Of a DNA stretch of 15,949 nucleotides, positions 7,234 to 15,413 are shown one piece after another; within the stretch, counting starts at the first letter, position 1, and every line of letters begins with the position of its first letter. Location: assembly GCA_021737205.1 (NCBI GenBank), contig JAIPEK010000019.1, positions 1-15,949 of the forward strand. Reading direction: 5' to 3'. The stretch is from Desulfarculaceae bacterium. Lineage in GTDB: Bacteria; Desulfobacterota; Desulfobacteria; Desulfobacterales; Desulfobacteraceae. Under the pieces are notes generated by a model. That model was not told the DNA's origin. It did no database searches and was given only the letters and a program-made list of their open reading frames with translations. The position numbers and the translations under genes were made by a program.

Positions 7234-8768
7234 TCCACACCGGTTTCTTTGCTGTCCACATTAAAAATTCTTTCCCTGGAGTCGGCAAGCTGGGTCTCAT
7301 ATTCTTTATCATCCGTTCTCTCGACACCTTTTATATGTCTTTTGATCGTATCCTGCAGCTCCGGATAGTAGATTTTCTTCCTGGATTCTTCGATGAGTTT
7401 GGCATGCCACTGGTTAAAGGAGTCGATGTTGTTGAGGGTATGATCGGCGTTTTTCGCGCCTCCTTTGGCGATGATTTCCCGTATGCCGGTGATTACCTGC
7501 CGGTCTTCGGGCAAATGAAGGGGAATCACGAAATCATGGCGGGTTTTCAGCCAGACCCTCCTTGCTTCCCGCTCCCTTTCGCAGTCCTGGATGAATTTTT
7601 CCTTGCTGAAATAATTCAGACTGCCCAGCGCTCCCAGGGAATGCCGGAGAATATGGACACCGTATTCACGCAGGGTGTTGCGGCTCAAATCGGATTCCTC
7701 CACAGCAAGATCGATATCGTTGATGATGCTGGTGCTTCCGCCTGACTGGGCCGAGGGAAAACCGGTGACCCACATGTTCAGACGGGCCATGGCCGAGTTG
7801 ATAATGGGCTGTCCCGGGTCGCTGTAGTCCAGATCCCCTCCGCTGCCGAGCACATCGGGAATTCCCCCGTGAACGCAGGTTACACCGGGGTTGATGGTCT
7901 GGGCCAGAATGATCATGAAAAGGACCTGGGCATGCACCTGGGTCAAAAGAGCTTCCGGGCTTGCCGGGCCGCTGGAGCCGGCAATGGTGAGATCCAGAAG
8001 GAGCAGATTTTTACAGTTTTTCGCGCTCCTGATGAAGGACTCCACCATGGAAGGCATGAAACTCAACGATGTGATCAGGCTTGTGCCGTCCAGCCAGTCT
8101 TCCTTGTTTTTGAAAAACTTGATATCCTCGTCAGACATGTTTTTCGTGTAGGTCATTTTCAAGTCGGAGAAGTATTTTTCCATCAGACGGGCGGACTCGA
8201 TATCGGAGATGCTTTTGTCGGTGGCAACCGGTGTGCTGAAAATACCGATACTGTCATTGTATTCCCCTGCGACCCTGCAGATCTCCTCGAACTCCTCTTT
8301 TGTTGCAGGCAGAAGGTCGTCCCGTCCAGGCCTCAACAGAAACGGCGGTGTCGCACCGACACCAAAGGCATTTTCACCCGGATCCTCTTCCAAGTCAGAG
8401 GGTGCCATATCCAGGCATTCCTCCACGTACTCCTCTTTCAAGGGGATAAACAAGGCATTCTCGTTGTCAAAATCAATGGCGTCGGCTTCCATCAGAATTT
8501 CCATCAATTCCGGACTGGAAGAAATATCCATTCCGATCTCGGTGATGATCCGCCTGGCGTTTTTATCGATTTTTTTATACAGGCGTTTTTCCTTGGACAA
8601 GGCGTCCATGTCCTCGATACGCTCTCTTGCAATGGCTCCTTCCGGGCTTTTGGGGTACTCGGCCGCAACCTCCCTGTAATACTTTTTCGCCTTCTGGAAC
8701 TGATAGCTCGTCTCGGCATCCACGGCGCTGTCAAACAGCCGGATAATCTTTTTGTGCCTCTTTCTCAT
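7230..8768 (-). CDS. MttB-superfamily (non-pyrrolysine) methyltransferase with TPR-like N-terminus
   Basis: A 512-residue protein of the trimethylamine methyltransferase (MttB) superfamily, which moves a methyl group from a quaternary or tertiary amine to a corrinoid protein. The family core runs from about residue 66 (ARRIITEIGMDISSSPEL) through CVHGGIPDVLGSGGDLDY (298-315) to GGSTSIINDID (343-353). It has no in-frame amber codon, so unlike true trimethylamine MttB it lacks pyrrolysine; such members include the glycine betaine methyltransferase MtgB. Residues 1-60, with the pattern YQFQKAKKYYREVAAEYP, look like a tetratricopeptide unit that the family normally lacks. The start ATG at 8768 has GGAG ten bases upstream; a decoy ATG CAA TGA sits between. 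The position beside dimethylglycine and sarcosine enzymes points to glycine betaine as substrate, but this is inference. The partner corrinoid protein is not in the window. Confidence 0.88.
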   Translation of the reverse strand: MRKRHKKIIRLFDSAVDAETSYQFQKAKKYYREVAAEYPKSPEGAIARERIEDMDALSKEKRLYKKIDKNARRIITEIGMDISSSPELMEILMEADAIDFDNENALFIPLKEEYVEECLDMAPSDLEEDPGENAFGVGATPPFLLRPGRDDLLPATKEEFEEICRVAGEYNDSIGIFSTPVATDKSISDIESARLMEKYFSDLKMTYTKNMSDEDIKFFKNKEDWLDGTSLITSLSFMPSMVESFIRSAKNCKNLLLLDLTIAGSSGPASPEALLTQVHAQVLFMIILAQTINPGVTCVHGGIPDVLGSGGDLDYSDPGQPIINSAMARLNMWVTGFPSAQSGGSTSIINDIDLAVEESDLSRNTLREYGVHILRHSLGALGSLNYFSKEKFIQDCEREREARRVWLKTRHDFVIPLHLPEDRQVITGIREIIAKGGAKNADHTLNNIDSFNQWHAKLIEESRKKIYYPELQDTIKRHIKGVERTDDKEYETQLADSRERIFNVDSKETGVE

Positions 8769-8836
8769 TGCATGGAATCTCCTCTATCAAATTATAAAAA
8801 GTGCCTCTCGCCCTTCTTATAAACAGTTCTATGTCT

Positions 8837-10843
8837 TTATCCAATCGCTTCATCAACAATTTGTGCAATATCCTTGATCTTCATGTCCGAACCGGTTTCC
8901 ATCAGCCCGTCCGTCAACATGGTCAGGCAGAAGGGGCATGCGGAAACCACCGCATCGGCGCCGGATCCGGCCACTTCTTCGGCCCTTTCATTGTTGATCC
9001 GTTTGCCGAGGGTTTCCTCCATGAACATCCTGGAACCGCCCGCACCGCAGCAGAATCCCTTGTACCCGGAACGTTCGAGTTCAATAAGGTCCTTATTTCC
9101 GGCGATTCGGTCAAGAACATCTCTTGGAGCCTGGACGATACCGTTCCATCTGCCGAGATAACAGGAGTCATGGAACGTCATCTTTTCCATCCGCTCTTTC
9201 TTGATGTTCAGTTTCCCCTCGTTCATAAGCTGCCGGATCAGTTCGGTGTTGTTGACCACTTCGTACGAGGCACCGAAATCCGGGTACTCGTTCCTGATGG
9301 TATTGTAGCAGTGAGGGCAGCCGGTGAGAATCTTTTTTGGATTGTACCGGTTTAGCACCTCTGCATTCTGCATGATCAGCATCTGGGCGAGGTATTCGTT
9401 TCCGGCTCTTCTGGCCATGTCCCCGTTGCAGACTTCTTCCGGGCCGAGGATGGCGAAATTGACACCGGCTTTCTGGAGAACCCTTGCCATGGCCCTGGAA
9501 ACCTCCTTGCCCTTGTCGTCAAAAGATCCGGCACAGCCGACGAACCAGAGGATATCCGCATCCGGGTTGTCCGCCATCAGGGGTACATCCATGTCTTTAC
9601 ACCAGTCCGCCCTCGAGTCTGCTGGAAATCCCCATGGATTGGCCTGGTTCTCGAGGCTTGTGAAGGTTTCCACAAGTTCGGGAGGAAATTGTGCTTCCAT
9701 CAGTACCCGCTGCTTGCGGATTTCAAACATGAAGTCCAGATGCTGAATGTTCACCGGACAGATGTCCTCGCATGCGCGGCAGGTGGTGCAGGACCAGATT
9801 TCGTCCTCCTTGATTCGGCTGTCATCCCGGATGATCGGGTTCACTGCCTCATAATCTTTAGCCAGTATGGCGCCACTGTTTTCGAAAAGCTCCTCTTTCA
9901 GGTCATGTACCAGTTTTTTCGGAGACAGCGGTTTGTCCGTACCCGATGCCGGGCACTGTTCCTCGCAGCGTCCGCACTCCGTGCAGGCATAGAAATTGAG
10001 CACGTTCATCCAGTTGGTTTCACTGACCTTCGTAAGCCCGAAAGTTTCCGCATCTTCATCTTCAAGATCACTTTTCGCAATCGCCTTTTCTCTCTCGAGA
10101 GGTTTGACAAATACGTTGGGTACCGCTGCAAGAAGATGGAGATGTTTGGAGCCGGGGATGTAAATCAGAAAACCGAGAATCGTGCCGATGTGGATATAGT
10201 AGCAGATCTCGTAGAATACGGTGAGGGCGGACAGGCTTGCACCGGAAACGCCCAGAAGCGAGATGAAAACACTGGAGACGGGAAATATGTTTTCATAGTT
10301 GAATCCGTGCTCTCCTGCCGGCATCAGGGATTGAAGCCCGTTGATCAGCATAAAGGTGATGATGATCACGCTGGTGAAAAGAATAATGTAATTGGCTTCC
10401 TTGCCCATGGTCAGGTATGGCGGCTTGACCACAGTTCTTCTGTAAAGGGCAAACGCAAGCCCGACCAGTACAAGTGGCGCCAGAATATCTGCGATATACA
10501 GGTAGGCCGAATAGATGCCAGGTATAACAAGACCGGGCTCGAAAGCCGGACAGACGCCATTGATCATCAGCTCCAGCGAGTGGGGCTGGACCGCGATAAA
10601 ACCGAAGAAAATCAGGGTATGGGCCCATCCTGCCCATGTCTTGCGTCTGACATTCCGCTGTCCCAGGACATCGGCAATGGTTTCACGGATCCTGTCTCCA
10701 ACCCGGTCGAGGGCGAATCCGGATTTTCCCTCCACCGAAACCATCAGCCGGTAAAGATGCCGGACCTTGACGGAAAAAAGTCCGAAAGCCCCTGCCAGAG
10801 CCGCCAGCATTATGATAGACTTGACGATATAATAGCTCCCCAT
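8837..10843 (-). CDS. Membrane Fe-S oxidoreductase, probable ETF:menaquinone oxidoreductase
   Basis: A 668-residue membrane protein. Residues 1-235 hold five or six hydrophobic helices (around 5-25, 72-92, 110-133, 151-170 and 188-228) resembling a NarI-type haem b domain, with candidate histidines such as His75 and His218. Two [4Fe-4S] motifs follow at Cys287/290/293/297 and Cys352/355/358/362. Two HdrD-type CCG domains come last. The second is complete: Cys561, 36 residues, Cys598-Cys599, 36 residues, Cys636-x2-Cys639. The first (Cys437, Cys472, Cys509, Cys512) lacks one cysteine of the pair. This is the layout of proteins that pass electrons from ETF to menaquinone in anaerobes. It directly follows etfA, which supports that role. 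The ATG at 10843 is preceded by GGGAG. The direction of electron flow and haem content are inferred. Confidence 0.88.
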   Translation of the reverse strand: MGSYYIVKSIIMLAALAGAFGLFSVKVRHLYRLMVSVEGKSGFALDRVGDRIRETIADVLGQRNVRRKTWAGWAHTLIFFGFIAVQPHSLELMINGVCPAFEPGLVIPGIYSAYLYIADILAPLVLVGLAFALYRRTVVKPPYLTMGKEANYIILFTSVIIITFMLINGLQSLMPAGEHGFNYENIFPVSSVFISLLGVSGASLSALTVFYEICYYIHIGTILGFLIYIPGSKHLHLLAAVPNVFVKPLEREKAIAKSDLEDEDAETFGLTKVSETNWMNVLNFYACTECGRCEEQCPASGTDKPLSPKKLVHDLKEELFENSGAILAKDYEAVNPIIRDDSRIKEDEIWSCTTCRACEDICPVNIQHLDFMFEIRKQRVLMEAQFPPELVETFTSLENQANPWGFPADSRADWCKDMDVPLMADNPDADILWFVGCAGSFDDKGKEVSRAMARVLQKAGVNFAILGPEEVCNGDMARRAGNEYLAQMLIMQNAEVLNRYNPKKILTGCPHCYNTIRNEYPDFGASYEVVNNTELIRQLMNEGKLNIKKERMEKMTFHDSCYLGRWNGIVQAPRDVLDRIAGNKDLIELERSGYKGFCCGAGGSRMFMEETLGKRINNERAEEVAGSGADAVVSACPFCLTMLTDGLMETGSDMKIKDIAQIVDEAIG

Positions 10844-10870
10844 TCCATTCTCCCAAAATTTCGGTCCGGT

Positions 10871-11833
10871 TTATTTTTCCTCTGACGCCTTGAGAACTTC
10901 AGTCAGCACTGGAACCACCTCGAACATGTCTCCGATAATGCCGTAATCACATTTTTCGAAAATCGGAGCGTCTTTGTCGTTGTTGATTGCAACGATCACT
11001 TTGGAGGTTTTCATTCCGGCAAAATGCTGAACCGCACCTGAAACCCCGCACGCAATGTACAGGTTCGGGCTGACGGTTTTTCCGGTCTGGCCGACCTGCA
11101 TGGAATGGGGGGCGAACCCGGCATCAACTGATGCCCTGGATGCACCGACAGCCGCACCCAGGACTTCCGCGCATTCATCCAGCATCTTGTAGTTATCAGG
11201 AGCGCCGATGGGACGTCCGCCTGTGATGATGACAGGGGCTTCGGTCAGCTCCATCTTGTCCTGCTGACTGGCCTTTACTTCCTTGACGGTGACTTTCGGA
11301 CCGTCGGCAACATCCGCATTGAATTCCGCGGTTTCCGCATCCACAGGGTTCTCCACCGGATCCACCGCATTGGGGCGGACTGTGAAAACCACGGGGGACC
11401 CCTCCAGCTTGACCGTGGCCATTGTCTTCCCGGAAAAATGGGATTTCACGGCTGTTTCAGCCCCGTAATCGATGCTCTGGATATCCGATACGAGCGGCAC
11501 GTCCAGAATTGCCCCGAGCCGTCCGAATATGTCTCGCCCGGGGGCGGTGGCAAGGCCTGCAATATGGTCCAGTTCAAATTCTTCTACTGCAGCGGCAAGG
11601 GCTCTTGCACAAAGATCAGGACTTGAATTGATGTCTCCGGAACCCACCTTCAGCTGAACCACTTTGGAAACCCCGTAGGCGGCGAGATCATCTTTGGCTT
11701 CAGCTGCGTCATTCTGCGTTATGAAAGCGATTACCTCATTTTCCTTATTTCCCATGGCGGCAGTGAGCAGACCATAATTAATGGCTTTCACTCCCCCGTT
11801 TTCCGTCTCGATTAATACACCGGTTTTAGGCAT
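10871..11833 (-). CDS. etfA: Electron transfer flavoprotein alpha subunit
   Basis: A 320-residue EtfA. The C-terminal FAD domain carries the family pattern: GGRPIG (205-210), ASVDAGFAPHSMQVGQTGK (234-252), LYIACGVSGAVQH (258-270) and VAINNDKDAPIF (281-292). With EtfB it forms a soluble FAD heterodimer that accepts electrons from dehydrogenases, here most likely the dimethylglycine and sarcosine flavoproteins, and hands them to the adjacent membrane Fe-S oxidoreductase. The ATG at 11833 has GGAGG seven bases upstream, and the gene lies 27 bp after etfB. Length is normal for the family. I see no ferredoxin-type extension. Whether it is a plain or bifurcating ETF was not settled by eye; the context favours a plain one. 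Confidence 0.95.
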   Translation of the reverse strand: MPKTGVLIETENGGVKAINYGLLTAAMGNKENEVIAFITQNDAAEAKDDLAAYGVSKVVQLKVGSGDINSSPDLCARALAAAVEEFELDHIAGLATAPGRDIFGRLGAILDVPLVSDIQSIDYGAETAVKSHFSGKTMATVKLEGSPVVFTVRPNAVDPVENPVDAETAEFNADVADGPKVTVKEVKASQQDKMELTEAPVIITGGRPIGAPDNYKMLDECAEVLGAAVGASRASVDAGFAPHSMQVGQTGKTVSPNLYIACGVSGAVQHFAGMKTSKVIVAINNDKDAPIFEKCDYGIIGDMFEVVPVLTEVLKASEEK

Positions 11834-11860
11834 TGTACATCCTCCGTATCATAAGATTTT

Positions 11861-12634
11861 CTACAGGACTTTGCTGTCCTTCAGGGTTTTGACCAGTTCT
11901 TCCACACTCTCCCTGACACTGCCGCCCTGCATGATTTTTGCGCCCGACCTTTCCGGAACCGGCTCAAGCTTCACAGGTGCGCCGTCTGAAGCGGGTGCAT
12001 CAATCCCGAGATCCGCCAGTTCAAATTCCTTTATTTCTTTTTTCTTGGCTTTCATGATATCGGGGAATTTTGGATATCTGGGCTCATTGAGCCCTTTTGT
12101 GGCACCGATAACGCAGGGAGTCGACATTTCAAGGACTTCTCTGGCTCCGCCTCCGATTTCCCGCTCCGCTGTTGCCTTACCATCCTGGATCTCTAAAGCA
12201 GAGATTTCATTGGCCACCGGAAAATCGAATTCCCTTGCCACCCGGTAGGGGGTCTGGGATCCTTCGGTATCCACTGAAGTTTTCCCGGTGAAAATCATAT
12301 CAGGGGAGCCGTCTTTTTCAATTGCAGCCTTTAACGCCCTGGCCGCGGTCCTGCTGTCCAGGAATTTGTCGTCGGATTTGACGAGAATGCCTCTGGCAGC
12401 TCCCATGGCAAGTGCCGACCGCATGGTGTTCGCCGCCTGGGCGGGCCCCACCGTCACTATAACGACTTCTCCCTTGCCCGCTTTCTCTACCAGGCGCACC
12501 GCCTCTTCCAGCCCGTACTCATCGTACGGGTTAACGACGAATTTCAGGCCGGTGGTATCATAATCGTTTTCACCCTTGATTTTGATATTTGCCGCCGTAT
12601 CCGGTACATGTTTCGCGCACACATAAACTTGCAT
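11861..12634 (-). CDS. etfB: Electron transfer flavoprotein beta subunit
   Basis: A 257-residue EtfB. It has the typical opening QVYVCAKHVPDT, the nucleotide-binding run VGPAQAANTMRSALAMGA, the segment TGKTSVDTEGSQTPYRVA and the EtfB signature LNEPRYPKFPDIMKAKKK near residues 185-205. It pairs with the EtfA encoded 27 bp downstream. A GTG at 12640 would add two residues, but GAGG sits only two bases from it and eight bases from the ATG at 12634. The shorter form also matches the usual EtfB N-terminus, so I chose it. A 13-bp hairpin lies just upstream in the 71-77 bp gap to the dehydrogenase gene, and may set the etf expression level relative to the first cistron. Confidence 0.95.
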   Translation of the reverse strand: MQVYVCAKHVPDTAANIKIKGENDYDTTGLKFVVNPYDEYGLEEAVRLVEKAGKGEVVIVTVGPAQAANTMRSALAMGAARGILVKSDDKFLDSRTAARALKAAIEKDGSPDMIFTGKTSVDTEGSQTPYRVAREFDFPVANEISALEIQDGKATAEREIGGGAREVLEMSTPCVIGATKGLNEPRYPKFPDIMKAKKKEIKEFELADLGIDAPASDGAPVKLEPVPERSGAKIMQGGSVRESVEELVKTLKDSKVL

Positions 12635-12669
12635 ATCCACATCCTCTTTGTACGGTTTAAAATGGTCAA

Positions 12670-12702
12670 ACCGGACGGCCTTGATCCAAAAGGCCGTCCG
12701 GT
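12670..12702 (-). terminator. Strong intercistronic hairpin, possible attenuator
   Basis: The arms ACCGGACGGCCTT (12670-12682) and AAGGCCGTCCGGT (12690-12702) pair perfectly over 13 GC-rich bases around a 7-nt loop. On the minus strand the stem lies 10 bp past the stop of the dehydrogenase gene and ends 35 bp before the etfB start. It is followed by TTTGACCATTTTAAA, only a weak U-tract. It may act as a partial terminator, or protect the 3' end of a processed first cistron. Confidence 0.55.
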
Positions 12703-12711
12703 ACTGGTTTG

Positions 12712-15129
12712 TTATGCTTTCATCCTGCTGTTGTCGGGATCATAAAGCGGCATGGTTTCCACTTTTGCCTTTTTATTTTCTCCCAGGATGTTGACGTCAA
12801 GCTCGGTTCCGGGTGCAGCAAGGTCCGGGGTGACATAACCGAGCGCGATGCTCTTTTCGATTCTGTGGCCGTAACCGCCTGCAGAGGTCATTCCAACGTA
12901 TTCGCCGTTATTGAAGATCGCGTTGTACCCCAGGGCCTCTGCACCGTCGGTATCAATGACCAGAGCCACGAGCTTCTGTTTGACGCCCTCTTCCCTGATC
13001 TTCTCGAGTGCCGCCTTGCCCCTGAAATCCTTGTTCCATTTCACGGTCCAGTCGATATTGGTTTCAAGGGGATTGTGATGAACGGTCTGTTCCGCTTTCC
13101 AGCCCAGGAATCCTTTTTCCAGACGCATGGATTCCATTGCGTACATACCGGTCATCTCCAGCTTGAATTCCCTGCCCGCTTCCATCAGGGATTCAAAAAG
13201 AGGGAGCTGCTGCTCGATGGGATGGAATATTTCGTATCCGAGTTCTCCCACGTAGTTGATCCGGTTGATCATGCATTTCACCCGGCCCACATAGATTTCC
13301 CGGCTTGAGGCAAACGTCATGGCCTCTTTTGAGACATCCCCGTAGCATACTTTTTCCAGAACATTCCGGCTGTCCGGGCCTACAATGACGAAACATCCCA
13401 TTTTGTAAGTCAAATCCTCCATCTCAACGGAGCCGTCGGACGGAAGCTCGTTGAGCAGAAGATGTTGATCGTGCCGTTTGCCCACACTGGCTGTGACAAG
13501 GAAGTATTCGTTTTCACGCACCCGGGTGACGGTCATGTCGGTCTTGAAACGGCCCTGGTCGTCCAGAACCGGTGTCAGCGCAACTCTGCCGTCCTTGGCA
13601 GGGATTTTCTGGCAGGTGAGATAGTTGAGCCACTCTTCTGCCCCGGGGCCGGTGATTTTCGTTTTGGCGAACCTGGTCAGATCGAGCAGACCTGCATGGT
13701 TCATCACATGCTTGCACTCTCTGTCCACATGTTCGAACGCGTTGGAATGCTTCCAGGTGGGGACCTCCTTGGGCTCTGTTCCAGCGGGGGCGAACCAGTT
13801 GGGGCATTCCCATCCGAGATAGTCCCCGAATGCTGCATTGGCTTTTTTCTGGTGTTCGTAAATCGGGCTTGTTCTGCTGGGACGGGCAGCTTCCCGCCAT
13901 TCGTTTGGATAGATTTTGTCGTACAGTTTGGCGTATGTCTCAGGAATTTTTTCATGGTTGTACGCCCAGTTGGCAAAGGATCCGAACCGTCTGGAATCCA
14001 CGGTCCAAAGATCGAGCTCCGGCTCTCCTTCCATTATCCAGCCGGCTACGTAATGGCCGATGCCGCCTGCCTGGGTAATGCCGAAGCTGTAGCCGCATGC
14101 CAGAAAATAGTTTTTCAGGGGATAGGCCGGTCCCACAAGCGGGTTGGCATCAGGGGTGTACGTGATCGGGCCGGCTGTTACATGCTTGAAACCGGTCTCC
14201 CCGATGATCGGGAACCGGTAAATGCCGTGTTCGATATTTTCGGCGATATTGTCGATATCAGGCTCAAGCTCGGTCTGTGCGTAGTCCCAGGGAACGCCGT
14301 CCTTGTACCATTGTTTCGCATTCCGTTCATACATACCGAGGATCAGGCTGTCCATCTCCTGCCGGATGTATATGGAACGATCTCCGTCCCGGACAAGCGG
14401 CAGAGAGGTTTCCCGCTCGGAAACAGCGCCGATGCTTTCAAAAAGGATATGGGTGTGTTCGATGGGAATGGACGGAATTTCGATGCCCGCCATCTTCGCC
14501 ACTTCAGGTGACCAGAGACCTGCGGCATTGACAACGTATTCGCAGGTGATGTCCCCTTTGTCCGTATGAACGATCCATTCGTCGTTATCTTTCCGGGTCA
14601 GTGAATTGACCAGTGTATGGGTATTGAACTCAACCCCGAGTTTTTTGGCGCCCGACGCAAAGGCCTGGGTGATTCCGTTGGGATCCACATCCCCGTCGTC
14701 CGGCCAGTAAAGTCCTCCGATCAAACCTTCGGTATTCATAAGGGGATGCAGCTTTGCCATTTCTTCAGGGGTGACGTAGTCAACTTCAAGGCCAAGGCAT
14801 TTGTGCATGGAGTAGGTATATCCCAGTTCATCCATCCGATCCTGGTTATCAGCTGTTCTTATTGAAGCGGTGGTGTGCCATCCGGGAGAGTAACCTGTTT
14901 CTTTCTCAAGATTTTTATAAATTTCAATGCTCTTTTTATTGATGGCTGATCCATAATAATCACCGTGATGAAAGGAACAGTTCCCGGCCGCCATCCAGGT
15001 TGATCCTGATGTGAGCTCGTGTTTTTCAATAAGCGCGACATCCGTCCAGCCGTATTTGGCAAGATGATAAGCGATGCTGACGCCGATGCATCCTCCGCCG
15101 ATAACGACTACTCTTGCATTTGTTTTCAT
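12712..15129 (-). CDS. Dimethylglycine/sarcosine dehydrogenase-like FAD + GcvT fusion protein
   Basis: An 805-residue protein that follows mammalian dimethylglycine dehydrogenase over its whole length. It has an N-terminal FAD domain (GGGCIG at 11-16), the FAD-dependent oxidoreductase central domain (about 380-440), a GcvT folate-binding domain (about 450-710) and a GcvT C-terminal barrel (about 715-800). In such enzymes dimethylglycine is oxidised to sarcosine, and the methyl carbon leaves as methylene-THF. His225 and Tyr254 align with the substrate-site His and Tyr of dimethylglycine oxidase. The motif TSGSTWMAAG has Met46 where relatives have the histidine that binds FAD covalently (STWHAAG), so FAD is probably non-covalent. 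The ATG at 15129 has AGGGAG four bases upstream. It is the first gene behind the sigma-54 promoter. Dehydrogenase fits better than oxidase because etfBA follows. The exact substrate is inferred. Confidence 0.9.
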   Translation of the reverse strand: MKTNARVVVIGGGCIGVSIAYHLAKYGWTDVALIEKHELTSGSTWMAAGNCSFHHGDYYGSAINKKSIEIYKNLEKETGYSPGWHTTASIRTADNQDRMDELGYTYSMHKCLGLEVDYVTPEEMAKLHPLMNTEGLIGGLYWPDDGDVDPNGITQAFASGAKKLGVEFNTHTLVNSLTRKDNDEWIVHTDKGDITCEYVVNAAGLWSPEVAKMAGIEIPSIPIEHTHILFESIGAVSERETSLPLVRDGDRSIYIRQEMDSLILGMYERNAKQWYKDGVPWDYAQTELEPDIDNIAENIEHGIYRFPIIGETGFKHVTAGPITYTPDANPLVGPAYPLKNYFLACGYSFGITQAGGIGHYVAGWIMEGEPELDLWTVDSRRFGSFANWAYNHEKIPETYAKLYDKIYPNEWREAARPSRTSPIYEHQKKANAAFGDYLGWECPNWFAPAGTEPKEVPTWKHSNAFEHVDRECKHVMNHAGLLDLTRFAKTKITGPGAEEWLNYLTCQKIPAKDGRVALTPVLDDQGRFKTDMTVTRVRENEYFLVTASVGKRHDQHLLLNELPSDGSVEMEDLTYKMGCFVIVGPDSRNVLEKVCYGDVSKEAMTFASSREIYVGRVKCMINRINYVGELGYEIFHPIEQQLPLFESLMEAGREFKLEMTGMYAMESMRLEKGFLGWKAEQTVHHNPLETNIDWTVKWNKDFRGKAALEKIREEGVKQKLVALVIDTDGAEALGYNAIFNNGEYVGMTSAGGYGHRIEKSIALGYVTPDLAAPGTELDVNILGENKKAKVETMPLYDPDNSRMKA

Positions 15130-15223
15130 AATGCTCCCTCTCTTTGATGGTTGTGGTTTCTCTTCCTAAAGATTCTTCATATCCCTGAAGTGTGCACATA
15201 TATTGAGATTTGCCCTAATCAGG

Positions 15224-15239
15224 AGCAACTAATATGCCA
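15224..15239 (-). promoter_or_regulatory. Sigma-54 (-24/-12) promoter of the demethylation operon
   Basis: On the minus strand the sequence reads TGGCAT-ATTAG-TTGCT, one mismatch from TGGCAC-N5-TTGCW, with the invariant GG and GC exactly 10 bases apart. The predicted transcription start is near 15213, giving a leader of about 84 nt before the ATG at 15129. Sigma-54 promoters need an AAA+ activator bound upstream. The divergent PAS-domain gene and the half-site array 200-255 bp upstream fit that arrangement. Confidence 0.8.
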
Positions 15240-15413
15240 ATCCGGCTATAATCGGCCGCCGTACAATGCAAAAAAGGAGGCGAAAGGAACCGGGATTCCC
15301 TTGAATAAGGAATATCCGCATTTCAGGAAAAGAATCGATTTTGACACATGGCCAAAAGAGTAATTCAGATTCAGGGAATAAATCGTTTTATGATGACGGG
15401 GCAATTTTTCAGG

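Noticed and set aside
7230..8768. Pyrrolysine-encoding trimethylamine methyltransferase (true MttB)
   Set aside because: The gene has no in-frame TAG and ends in TGA, so the pyrrolysine that defines true MttB is absent.
8791..8796. Perfect TATAAT on the minus strand upstream of the methyltransferase gene
   Set aside because: No acceptable -35 box at 16-18 bp; AT-rich intergenic sequence makes it likely by chance. An internal promoter is not excluded.
9689..10885. Plus-strand open frame of 398 codons opposite the Fe-S oxidoreductase
   Set aside because: Antisense to cysteine-motif-rich coding sequence; no domain resemblance and no ribosome binding site of note.
15151..15363. Plus-strand open frame of 70 codons in the divergent control region
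   Set aside because: It crosses the sigma-54 promoter on the opposite strand, has no homologous motif and no good start.
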